A stretch of DNA of 64,000 bases from Haliclystus octoradiatus (lineage: Eukaryota; Cnidaria; Staurozoa; Stauromedusae; Haliclystidae): NCBI GenBank assembly GCA_916610825.1, contig OU744452.1, positions 4,809,543 through 4,873,542 of the forward strand, given 5' to 3'. This document shows positions 42,322-55,600 of the stretch, in pieces (within the stretch, counting starts at the first letter, position 1; each line of letters begins with the position of its first letter). The notes under the pieces are model-generated. The model saw only the letters and a list, made by a program, of their open reading frames with translations. It searched no databases and was not told the DNA's origin. The position numbers were made by a program, and so were the translations under genes.

Positions 42322-44718
42322 TTAATCCGCTATTGTACATGCATCAGTTATATCACTCGTGTTATTCATCAGTTCGTTTTCTACTTCTATAATAGATTCT
42401 TTCGTTTCAGTTTCATTGATACATTCATTACCATCTACTTGTTTATTTGTATTATTATCTGTTGATTCTATTAGTTGTGAATTTTCGTCTTCGCATGCTG
42501 TATGTGAAGTATCACACATTACATTACTTAAATCAACATGAGTTAGATTTTGTAAATCATTTTGTGATATTTGAGTAATATAACCGCCTCCATTGGTAGC
42601 AGTTCCGTTATTAGTCTGTGAACCTTGTAAAGCAGACACAAGTGTTATATAACCTTGCAAAGCATTCTGATCTAATGTTACTGTTGTTGGTTGGCCATCT
42701 TGCGTTACAAGACACTGTGTTGATTGTTGCATGGACATAGTAGATGTTGCTTGTTGTTGCTCAGAGCCTGTATGTAGCATATTTAAAACTCTAGGATCAT
42801 TCACTGGTAAAGCTAAATATTGGTCATGATTCATCTGATGTAATTGCCCCAGAGCAACTTCTAGAGAACCGAGGATGTTACCAACTTGCATTAAATAGCT
42901 ACCCTGAGTTTGTACAGATGCATCACAATTAGATCCGACAGTAGCAGGTATCCCTTGATTGACATCTCCATTATCTGTAATTGAATCGGTATTGACAGTA
43001 CTTGTTGCAACAGCTTTTGAACTATTGGCTTCATTGTGAGCATCTGTTGCTACATCACAGGTTATCTCATTACTCTTCTCTTCGACTGCAGGAGATATTT
43101 TTTGGTTGCGAGTACCTCTGATTCTTCTTGGTCTATCAACTGTATGGATCTTTTTATGATTACAGAAGTTACCAGAATCTTTGAATGATTTTCCACAAAT
43201 ATCACATGTATATGGCTTTTCTCCAGTATGGGTTCTCCGGTGTTCCACACACTTTTCATGTCTCGAAAAGCTTTTGCCACAGAATTCACACGTATAAGGT
43301 TTTTCGCCAGTATGTTTACGGCGATGGCGGGTTAAGTTACTCATTCGGGGAAAAGCCATTCCACAGAAATCACATTGGAAGGGTTTCTCCCCTGTGTGAA
43401 TTTTGCTATGTTTTGTTAAGTCCCCTTTTAAAGTGAATGCCTTTTGACATATAGTACAACTGAATGGTCTAATGTCAGCATGCTTACGAGCATGATCACG
43501 TAGATTACTGCTCTGCTTGAAACATTTACCGCATTCTTTACATTCAAAAGGACGCTCTCCTGTGTGAGTACGGTTATGAATTCTGAGAACTTCCCTTTTA
43601 GCAAATCCCTTTCCGCACAACTCACATTTAAAAGGTTTATCATCTCCATGTGTTGAACAATGTTCCTTGTATTTGATACTTGACAGGAAAGAGTTTCCGC
43701 AAAGCGAACAGGAGAATGGCATTGCACTACCATGAATATGCTTATGCTTATTCAAGTAATATTCTTTTCCAAATGCCTTATCACATTGATCACATTTGAA
43801 ACGTTTCTCGTTATCACTTGTATTACGTCTCTTTGTGACAGCTTTGACGCACACTTTGATGGGTTGCCCTTTACGCTTTGAGGATCCTTTACATATAGGA
43901 ATGATTAACAAAGGATTGGCAGTTTCTTGATCATCTTGGAGTGAAACTAATGATTCTGCGCTCTCCTGCTCCTTCATTTCAACAACTGTACTAACAACGA
44001 TTTCTTGGTTAACGCAGTCTACACCAGTAGTTTGTACAAACACATCTTCAACAGCAGCTATAGCACAGTCAATAAGAGAAGGTCTGGCTCCAATACATTT
44101 TCCTTTCTTTCTATGCCATCGCATATCATCTAAGGATTTACAAATCTTTCCGCAAGAAAAACAAGGAGTTCCTTTCGAATTACCTTCTTGTATTATGATA
44201 CTTGTACCCATATCGTGTGCAGGCATTGATGCATGACAGAGCTGATGACGATACATACACGACGACTCACTGAATCCTGTATGACATTCAAAACAATGAT
44301 ATGCCTTAATAGTTCTCCGACATACTCTTACATGTTGCGTAAGTTGGCGATAACTAAGAAATAAACGAGAACAATATGAACATGATAGTAAAATAGCTGC
44401 AGATGGTGTTTTCATGATAGTTGCATTGTCTTTCATAGCACCACTTTGATCCGAGCAAGTAACAATATTAAAATTACCAGGATGCGCAACGACACCTGAC
44501 TGTAACAGAGTATCAGTATTATATGTTACATCATTCAGTACATTAGATCGTCCAACAGCGTCAGTGAGGGTAGCACTTGTAATTGTAGATGTATTAGACT
44601 GACTACATAGTAGAATTAGTAAGTTTCCATCGCTTGAATTACTCATCACCAATGGAGTCATCATGTTATCAGGTAAACTAGAAACACCTTCAGGTGAGGG
44701 CAAATCACATGATTCCAT
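42322..44718 (-). CDS. C2H2 zinc-finger protein, 798 residues, intact
   Basis: The only intact host-like gene in the window. It presumably encodes a nuclear DNA-binding protein. Three divergent N-terminal fingers lie at residues about 111-205 (CSYCSRLFLSYRQL with a C2HC end, CFECHTGF, CFSCGKIC). Eight tandem classical fingers lie at about 306-528 (from CDQCDKAFGKEY to CDICGKSFKDSG), most joined by HTGERP or HTGEKP linkers. The C-terminal 270 residues are Ser/Thr/Gln/Asn-rich and probably disordered (QQQATSTMSMQQSTQ), then acidic, a plausible activation region. I choose the ATG at 44,718 because it is the first in frame, has G at -3 and +4, and lies 30 bases after a strong acceptor. An overlapping out-of-frame ATG begins four bases earlier. 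The coding part is a single exon. No KRAB, BTB or SCAN domain is seen, and I cannot assign an orthologue. Confidence 0.9.
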   Translation of the reverse strand: MESCDLPSPEGVSSLPDNMMTPLVMSNSSDGNLLILLCSQSNTSTITSATLTDAVGRSNVLNDVTYNTDTLLQSGVVAHPGNFNIVTCSDQSGAMKDNATIMKTPSAAILLSCSYCSRLFLSYRQLTQHVRVCRRTIKAYHCFECHTGFSESSCMYRHQLCHASMPAHDMGTSIIIQEGNSKGTPCFSCGKICKSLDDMRWHRKKGKCIGARPSLIDCAIAAVEDVFVQTTGVDCVNQEIVVSTVVEMKEQESAESLVSLQDDQETANPLLIIPICKGSSKRKGQPIKVCVKAVTKRRNTSDNEKRFKCDQCDKAFGKEYYLNKHKHIHGSAMPFSCSLCGNSFLSSIKYKEHCSTHGDDKPFKCELCGKGFAKREVLRIHNRTHTGERPFECKECGKCFKQSSNLRDHARKHADIRPFSCTICQKAFTLKGDLTKHSKIHTGEKPFQCDFCGMAFPRMSNLTRHRRKHTGEKPYTCEFCGKSFSRHEKCVEHRRTHTGEKPYTCDICGKSFKDSGNFCNHKKIHTVDRPRRIRGTRNQKISPAVEEKSNEITCDVATDAHNEANSSKAVATSTVNTDSITDNGDVNQGIPATVGSNCDASVQTQGSYLMQVGNILGSLEVALGQLHQMNHDQYLALPVNDPRVLNMLHTGSEQQQATSTMSMQQSTQCLVTQDGQPTTVTLDQNALQGYITLVSALQGSQTNNGTATNGGGYITQISQNDLQNLTHVDLSNVMCDTSHTACEDENSQLIESTDNNTNKQVDGNECINETETKESIIEVENELMNNTSDITDACTIAD

Positions 44719-44748
44719 CGCATGAAATTTTTAGAGAGCAAAAGCAAT

Positions 44749-44764
44749 CTGAAAAGAAGAAAAC
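44749..44764 (-). promoter_or_regulatory. 3' splice site in the 5' UTR of the zinc-finger gene
   Basis: Minus-strand TTTTCTTCTTTTCAG, a strong polypyrimidine tract plus CAG, ends 31 bases upstream of the ATG. It implies at least one 5' non-coding exon further right. That exon is not identified. Confidence 0.6.
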
Positions 44765-45788
44765 AGTGAAATTATATAATATTCAGAAAGGTATGTCATC
44801 AATAAATAAAGAATTTGCAGCTTATAAGAAGTTAAAAACAGGAGATTTTGAGTTCAAATCGCCAACTATGCAATTGTCATGTTCAGTTTGGGTGAACAGT
44901 ATGAATACTGATTTGGAAATGGGGAGGACCTAGCCTCATTCCATCCCGTCCCTCATTTCCGCATCAATGAAGGCCTGATAATACTGACAGTCAAATATTG
45001 AGCCATAAATTAAAAATATGATGTGCTCAACACTAAGTATGCACAGCGTTGATTGTCATTCACTTTCAAATGTTTACATACACACCGTAGGTATACACGG
45101 TATGTATGCAACTCAGAGAGGTGCTCATGTCGATATGCATGTCACAAAAAGTGATATGCGTGTGCAAACTGTGATAAGATGTTTGTTTACCTGGTGGCAT
45201 TCGAAAAATATCACGATAGGTGATGTGGAGTTGCGTATCCTAGTGCAGATCAGCAAGACGGAGCTGTGTCAAACTCTGAAAGGGATGTTATTGTTGATAA
45301 TCCCCCTCGACAACAAACAAGATCCCACTTTTCATAGAGCTATACATTTTCACGAGAACGGTTTCAATGAGGGGAATGTAAGTAATTTGTTACCTTGTTC
45401 TTTCTTAGACAGAATATCTAACCAGCCCCAGCTAGTAAGATTTTTAAGATTTTTACATCCCAAAAATTGTTTAGAAATATATCATACCTAAGTTCAGTTC
45501 ATAATTAAGATACATTTTATTTTTTATATACCAACAGCAATGAAATTATTTCGTACTGCATAAAAAGACAGTCATAATCAAGTCATTTGTCATTTGTGTT
45601 TACAAAATATGCAACAACACAGAAACAGTTAAATGCATCTTTTAGTACATTTAACATAAATGTACATAAATCTTTAAAAAAAAAAATTGCTTCACGTGTC
45701 AACACTCAATTCACTGTAATTTCTTCATTTCTCGTTCAATTATAATAGATAGGCTATCAAAAGACAGCCATCAAAACCCATGCGGAAG
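44765..45788. other. Upstream region of the zinc-finger gene
   Basis: Expected to hold the non-coding first exon and promoter, but I cannot place them. The plus-strand ORFs here (44,694-44,933 and 45,018-45,491) lack family motifs. The 35-bp direct repeat lies at 45,051-45,085. From about 45,690 a segment begins that has a diverged second copy at about 46,240. Confidence 0.4.
45051..45085 (+). repeat. Direct repeat flanking the zinc-finger gene, right copy
   Basis: Identical over 35 bp to 42,137-42,171. Confidence 0.75.
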
Positions 45789-45929
45789 ACAGTTCAGGAG
45801 TTTATGAACAGTTCATGAACGGTAAATGGCTCCAATTTTCATAAATAGTTCATGAACCTTCACGAATAGTTCATGAAAATTTCAGGCCATTCAATATTCA
45901 TGAACTGTTCATGAACTCCTGAACTGTTT
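45789..45929. mobile_element. Palindromic MITE built on TTCATGAAC words
   Basis: The ends AGACAGTTCAGGAGTTTATG and the inverted CATGAACTCCTGAACTGTTT form terminal repeats of about 33 bp. The interior repeats AGTTCATGAAC or TTCATGAA in both orientations about six times. It lies inside the first copy of the diverged duplication at 45,690/46,240, so it inserted after that duplication. Confidence 0.7.
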
Positions 45930-47040
45930 CACTGGGGCATTATCTATTTAGACATATAAATCATGTAAACCTATAATAACATGCCATGCCTCTAGCCAAG
46001 ACAATATCTGAGTTTCGAAAACTTGTGCGCCATGTTTAAAATTTTGCTGTTATCATCTAAATTTTTATTTCCATAAATAATAGTATCCAGCAATCAACAA
46101 AACTTTCTATACATCTTCTAAGTACATAAAAATAAATAACTATTTGTTACCCTGCATTGCTCAAAATAGTCATTTTGTTATAAGTTTGTACAATATACTA
46201 ACTACGTAGCCATTATTTTCTTTGACAATATGCTTCCGTGTATAAATTTAATTCATTGTAATTTCTCAATCAATTTTAATATGTAAGCAATCAAACCAAA
46301 GCCAATAATATTATCGTTCACCGCCATATATACCATGTAAACCTGTTATGAGATGCCGAGCCTATAGAGACAAAAACATTGGAGCTCTAACAAATTGTAC
46401 GCCATATTGAAACAAAAACTCGCGCACAAGTGAAAATAAACCTGATTGTCTGTAGTTTGAGCAGAAACCACGTACATAAAAAGGATGAAAGGTGATTCCA
46501 AACAAGAAACTTTTGTTAACAAATAATGGTATCTTATTTTCACAAAGGCTTCCAATTTTGCATATAAAATCTTTGCAGCTGTCCCGCAAATGGCTCTGGT
46601 AACATGAGATTGAAATTTGGTAATGGTTTACTATGTTCTGAGCTTGCAACCGAATCTAACTACATCAGATCAAATAAAAATCAATCCAGCTTTTTTCAAA
46701 TTTTTCTAGTGGCAACACTACTGATGAGGACAATTGTCAATTTGGCAATAATAGCATGGCATTAACCAATCGTCCCGACATCTGATAATATATTTCCAAA
46801 AGCGATAACTTTGTACCAGACTCTGCCGATTGCCATCTTTATTAATGGGAAAAAAAGTATGTTCAATTACCACCAGATAAGAACATTTGCAACACTTATG
46901 CTGACTTATCAATTCATCAATGATCTTAATTTCTCATTCAACAATAGAAAATTAAATAACTTAATAAAATTAATAAATTTTTAGACAGGACAGTAGGTAT
47001 TATTGTTGGTGAGCGGATTAGTTTCTCCATTCTACATTGC
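45930..47040. other. Diverged direct duplication and spacer
   Basis: Segments around 45,690-46,140 and 46,240-46,540 share ordered blocks: AATTCA.TGTAATTTCT, then CATGTAAACCT, then ATGCC, GCCTCTAG or GCCTATAG, GTGCGCCAT or GTACGCCAT, and GTACATAAAAA. They appear to be an old tandem duplication. No gene recognised. Confidence 0.4.
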
Positions 47041-49460
<2,420 letters not shown>

Positions 49461-50081
49461 CTTGGTCAACTATTATATATTGCAACACTCACCCTGTCGA
49501 AAAGGAATTTCTGAATGTTCCTGACTATTTTACACAGCCTCAACAAATTTTGTCCGATTTGACATAGGGAATTCCACAAACAGCACATACGAGGTCATGA
49601 ACTTAAAATTACAAAATCTTGGTCTGTTAACCTTCAATTTCTCCCTTATTTCACCTGTGGCAGTGCAACTGAGGAAGATAAAGTAGCGATTGGCATGAGA
49701 TATTAGATGGCATCGGCGAATCGCCCTGACAACAGACATTTTGTATCCAAAATTGATAACTGTGAGTCACCCCAGAGTTTGTGGAGCGCCATCTTTGTTT
49801 ATTGGATTGAAGCGGGGTACTCTTAAAGCTGGAAAGATAAAACAAAATATTTACGGGAAAAAGTCACTTTGTTGCCCGCTTCGTTGTGTGGACAGGCAAA
49901 CTTTTGCTATCATGTCACTAACACCTGGATGCCGGTATCCTAAAAGCTTACAGACGTCGTTAAGTTTCAAGTTCGGTCGAGTAATTTGCTTATCTGACGC
50001 ATTTTTCAATTAATACTCAAGCGTCTGCTCAAAAATTATATTTCTTAGTAGTTGGCAAATCATATACAGTGTAGAGCTACT
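49461..50081. other. Non-coding stretch
   Basis: ORFs on both strands (49,530-49,845 minus, 49,741-50,013 plus) overlap each other and have no recognisable motif. Confidence 0.35.
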
Positions 50082-50800
50082 ATGGCTCTATTGTCTGCAA
50101 AAGAACGCCAAGCAAGGCGTTGTGCAAAATTGAAGAATGATCCTGTTACTAATGAATAATGAGTAATGAGTACCTTAGAAAAAAGAAAGAAACAGCGAAA
50201 AAATCCAGGTAGAAGTTAGCCGCTACTGCAACTACAGATACCATAGCACACCATCGTCACAAAAATAAAATTTGGGTACGTCAGGGTCATCTTACCGATC
50301 ACCACAGTCAAGAGGAAAAGCCGTTAAAAAAGCTTTGAGATCATTACCATCTTCACCTAGAAAAAGGCGGTTTGTAATTCAACAGCTTGTAGACAGTGAA
50401 GAATCAACTGCAACAACAGATGATTATACTCAACGCATGTCTATAGATGATGCTACAATCGAAGCAGTGAAAGCATTTTATACAAGCGATGATATATCAT
50501 GGCAGGCTCCTGGGATAAAAGATAGAGTTGTTGTATATTCTACCGATGAGAATGGTAAGAAAACAAAAGACCATGTACACAATCGCTATATGCTTATGTC
50601 GTTACTTGAGGCATACCGTCTATTTAATATGTCGAACGATGGAAAGATAGGAAAAAGTAAGTTTTGCGAGTTAAGACCAGCCAATGTTAAATAGTTTGAT
50701 GATTTGCCTCACAATGTTTGTGTGTGCATGTACCACGAGAACGTACGTCATTAGTGTTATCATCAATTCTGCAATTCTTATCAGGGGGCTTCATCACGTC
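50082..50800 (+). pseudogene. Family Y gene, decayed copy
   Basis: Starts MALLSAKERQARRCAKLKND, matching the start of the copy at 62,264 (SAKDRLAKRRANLKAD). Stops follow near 50,157, and homology resumes at about 50,284 with YRSPQSRGKAVKKALRSLP and RKRRFVIQQLVD. Then come DDISWQAPGIKDRVVVY and KIGKSKFCELRPANVK, a stop at 50,692-50,694, and DLPHNVCVCMYHENVRH in the same frame. The rest of the gene (transposase-like core) is missing. See the entry at 62,264 for the family description. Confidence 0.75.
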
Positions 50801-50977
50801 CTTGCTGTCTAAATGAATCCAATTAATGTTTAGAATCAGTCAGTTTAGAAAGTCGTTGTTGCTACATCACTGCAGATTTGATAGTTTTTTTTATTATTTG
50901 ATATTCAGCCAGTAAGTCAGTAAGAGGTGATATTTTGTATTTGAAATTACTTATTTCTGGTAGTTCTTATCAGTGCA

Positions 50978-52530
50978 ATGCAGGAAGTTATTTGTAAGAC
51001 TGTGTGTCAAAAATTGAAGAAGTCTAGAAGATCTCATTTCAGGGTTAGCTACCCTGTAACACCAGATTGTGCAGAAGTTTTCAAAAGAGTGCAACATTTA
51101 TTTAAGGAGAAAGTTGCCAATTTAGCCTGTGTAGAGGGTAGTATCAAATATAATGTAAGATCGGTTGATATCAAGACAAGAAAAGTTAGGAACATTGACC
51201 TGGTATCGTTGAACGTTAGTATTGTTATTGGCAAAGAATTTACACAGACATGACTCATTCAGATAAATCTATTAAATTCAATGTTGTGATGTAACAATCT
51301 ATTGAAAGAACAATCTGATTACTCAAAAACATTTACTTTCTGAAACAACAATAAAGGAAACAAAAACAATGTCTAAAAGCTGAGAAAGTAATAACTTTAC
51401 CAATGTCCGCTAAAAAAGCTTCAACGATTAAGAGTACGCTATTTAAAAGCATACAAAGGTCGCTATGTATCAATACTTAGTACCATGGGAAAATAGAAGA
51501 ATTAAAGAAAGAAATAAGCAGCTTACAGAATAATCTCTATGATACCAAGAACAAGCTAATAGCTGCCCAAAGAGAAATAGGGAGATTAAACTTGCAAGCC
51601 TAAAAAGTAAAAGAACATTATCAAGAAGAAAGTTTTTTATAAGAGAAAATCTTGGTATGGGCAAGTGGACTGTAGTCCTTAAGCTATCCCCAAGAAGGAT
51701 GAGTAAAGATTTGGACTGTGCAGGGATATCGCAGAATAAATATGCAGCTATCAAAGGTATGTTCTATGCAAGTTATTTTTGATAAAGTACATAGAAACTT
51801 GAACATGATTGAGTAAATGTTCCAAATCTGACACAAAACCAATATTTAGCAATTGTGTAGGCCTAGTCCTTCTTATAAAGAACAATTGGTCAGCTTCAAT
51901 GGTGATCTGTTGTTCATTCCCAATAAGCATATTATTCTATTGCGTATAAAATGAAAATTTAAATGTCAATTAGTTGTTACAATAATATTCAATCAGCAAC
52001 ATTCTCAGCAATTGTTTTCATATTGTATATTGCTACACATTATTGTCCATGTTAGTCCATGTCATTATATATTTAGTAGATGTAAACCCATAAACTATTT
52101 TAGGGTATCAATTGAGTTTGTAATTATTCAATTGCAATGAAGCAAGTGCTACTTCATGTTTTAATTTCAGCTGCATATTACCTTATAGGCTGCTGATATC
52201 TAGAAACTTAGGATATAATTTTATTGCATACCAAAATGCAACATTTTTCCTTTGAACTTATTTTCTTTGTACAGTTCATAGTGTGATACCAATAAAGCTT
52301 TTGTGAATGATCCTGTTTTGACTATTCTCATACTATATTTATCTTTGTAGGAAAACATCAACCATCCGTCTACAAGATCAGACAGTAGAGGGAAAAGGCA
52401 AATGATCAAATCAGCATTGAAAGTGTGTATAGGAAACTAGTGAATACTGTGGATGATGACCCTTTAGTAATTAAATTCTCAGACACAATCCTGGAAAATT
52501 TAGAAGTGGTGTCACATTCTCAGTATTAAG
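50978..52530 (+). pseudogene. Scattered remnants of an unrecognised coding region
   Basis: Several protein-like pieces in the same orientation: 50,978-51,253 (RRSHFRVSYPVTPDCAEVF, KVANLACVEGSIKYNVRS); about 51,401-51,760 with a coiled-coil-like EELKKEISSLQNNLYDTKN and GKWTVVLKLSPRRMSKD across stops; about 52,403-52,529 (SIESVYRKLVNTVDDDPLV, FSDTILENLEVVS). Stops between them mean either a multi-exon gene or a decayed element. They may belong to one gene, but I cannot show this. No family is assigned. Confidence 0.3.
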
Positions 52531-52643
52531 AGTGGATGGTACCCAGAACTATTTAAGTATTGTTCCTCTTCAGGGTATAAAAGGTGAGAACATTAATATT
52601 TTGACATACATATATCTAACTACAATATCAATGATGTGTATGT

Positions 52644-55600
52644 TCAATTAAGGTGAACAAAAGGTGAGATATCTGAATCTGATCCAAAAGAAGAAAATGC
52701 ATTCAAAATATCACCATCTGCGGCTAAAAAAGCTTTCCAATGGCTTGCAACTCCTTTGGTTGAAAAGGTCCCTGTGTTATCAGTGCCTTTGAAAGCATAC
52801 CAGCCTAATACGGCATTGGCCTTAGCAGTGCCAAGTTTGTTATATGATTCAATCAAAGGTAACCGTTCACTAGATTTTGGAATTATTGCTGTAGAAGTTG
52901 GTATTGACTCAAAATCAGACAACAAAATGACAAAAACATCTGTATCAACAGAGAAAACATCCAACTTCACATTTTCACTTTTGGCTTTTGCATCAACGGC
53001 ATGTAGCAAAACCATTTGATCACCTTCCTCCAAACAATGCTTCCCAGCTTTCATTTCTGGCAGAGCAATAACGTCCTCTAATCTGCAATTTGAAACGATT
53101 TTATCACAGTAAGATACAATAACCTTTTTACTATCATTTAAAAAATGTTCAATAATTTTTTGACCAAGATAAACTGTTAACTCAGACTTGGTATCAATAT
53201 CAGCAAGAAATTCTTTGATAGTTTTGATAGGGGTGAAATCATTCACATGAAAATGGATGGAGTTTGTGTTTTTCGTTCGTTTTTCCCTTGTAGCTTCTTT
53301 CAGGGACCCCGAAAGATACTGGTCAAATAAAACCCTAATTTCGTCATAAGGAATACTCATACAATGGATTTGTTCAATAAAGTGCAAAGAAAACTGTTTT
53401 GCTGTCAGCATTTCAGGTGTCTTTTGAATCATATTGACCACACACATTGCATCAACTAACAGAATGGAACTAGAAAAAGGGGGATGTGCTGGATGAACCA
53501 CAGACTCATGAAGTTGTTTAAGACCACAAATGTATTCTCTCACCTTTGACTTATTAGACAACATAATCAGCGAACCATCGTAAGAAAAATTAGAAGGCGG
53601 AACAACATTAAACTCGTATTCACCAATAGATTTTTGGAAATCAATTTCAGGTCTTGATTTGCTGATAGCTAATAGCCTAGACAATAATTGCCTTTCTTGC
53701 TTGAGAGTTTTTAATTGGCCATTAACTTTCACCTTTACAACAACACCAGTATCCTTAAAATACTTGAAACCATTTTTCCCTCTCTTAGACCAAAAGTCAA
53801 CAGTTTTTTCTATCATTCTTTCTGTCACAAATTTGATTGCAGCAGTCTCTCCTAATTCATCACGTTTCACTACATTCTCGCATATTTCAGCAGAGGGGAC
53901 AGAAAAATTGGCAATGTTAAAAAGATCAGTTTTAATATAAGGGTTTCCCTCTTTACAAAAAAACAGACTGAGCTTTGCTGCATTTTTAATCAGTTTTGCA
54001 CCTTTTCCACTTTGCACATCATGGTGCAATGACGAAGCACGACGTCTGTCGACATCAGAAAATAAATAAAATTCCTCAATTATAGTGGAAAGAACAGGTG
54101 CAATTGTAAAATATTTTTTCATGGCATGCTCATTGCCAGTAATACCAATAAATCCTCCTCTTGCCTTCATTTTCTTGTGTTCCTGTTCAATTGCATGGTC
54201 AGGATCAAGAGATGTAAATGGAACATTATTTTAGTGATAACAAAGTTGCCGTCATTCAGAAATTTCCATGCTTCTGGGTCAGTTGACTTCAATTCTAGCA
54301 TATCAGAAACATAGAGAGGTCCCCATCGCCCATAATTGATCTGATCATGAGCATGGAAGTATACAAAAAGATCCTCTGTTTTGGCCAAATGTAATTCCCA
54401 ATTTGCAGATCTGGTAGCGGCAATGAACATAAGCAATACATTGACCTGCTTTAAATAATTAAGAAAAATTTTTTGAATGCCCTTGGCATTAAACCTGAAA
54501 TCAGACATTTTGGTGTAAAAACTAGTTTTCAACAAATTTGTGTGGATGTTTTCAACTTTTTTTGTGAAATCAACATCGTCTTGCTCTGGTTGACAGGCCT
54601 GCTTGTAAATTTCATGGATTTCTGAAGTAGATGCCTTCAAAACTTCAAACTCTGCTTCAGTAAAAATGGTTTCAAATAACATTGAATAAATGGCAACAAG
54701 TGTTGTAACATGGGCTTCAATCCCCCTGTATATGTGCCTTCCTTCTAAAATTTGGCGTACAACAGCTGAACCATATACATCACAATGCTCCCATGCCAAA
54801 TCAATCCCGCTTCCTTCTATATACTTCCCAAGACATTTCAGAGCAGCTATAATGATATGAAGGGACCCTAGTCGGATACACCATCTCTCCTTGTAATCTT
54901 TCAACTTAACTGCTCGATCATATAAATCACCGTCCAAGGAAATAATGGCCAAGACCCGTCTTTGAATGTTAGACAATTGATCCTCTGCGATTGCATCAAA
55001 ACAGTCAGTAAACATGGCCATTCTGTTGGGCTTCTTCGATATAAAGGGGCACAGATTCCAACGTCCCAAGTAGACAAATTTTCTACATAATTCATGGAAT
55101 GAAAAGCTGACCATGTTGGTTGACCTTCCAAAACTTTACTTTCCTGTGAAGCTGTTTTATTTGCTTCTAGAATAGATTCAACTGGTGGTTCGTCTAAATA
55201 ATCTGGAGAAGTTTCATCACAACATTCCTTGTTACTGTCGGGTTCACTAACATCATTGCCTGTTTCAGATGGAACAGAACAAAATAAACTTGAATAACTT
55301 CTCAATGTGATTGCCCCTAGCATATCCCAGACTTCATTAATTTCTTCAACATTTGTAAACTGATCACGCATGGAAAAAAGTTTGTAGTTGAAACAGAAAA
55401 TTTTAGGATTTTTTGGCTTTTCACAAGAATAATAGTGCACAGAAGATATATTTTTCATCTTCTTATCTTGAACAGTTGGGTTCAATTTCAATTCCCCAAA
55501 GATTGGTAGCACACTATCAATTTTTTTCTGCGATACCATCAAATCAGCACCATGAAATGAACTCACATCTCCACCGAAATCAATATTATCAATTGCAAAC

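Noticed and set aside
42359-43733. Several ORFs overlapping the zinc-finger gene in other frames
   Set aside because: They are shadows of the regular finger repeats.
45018-45491. 157-codon plus-strand ORF upstream of the zinc-finger gene
   Set aside because: No family motif and low-complexity codon use, and it contains the dispersed 35-bp repeat. It is probably chance within the expected promoter/5' UTR region.
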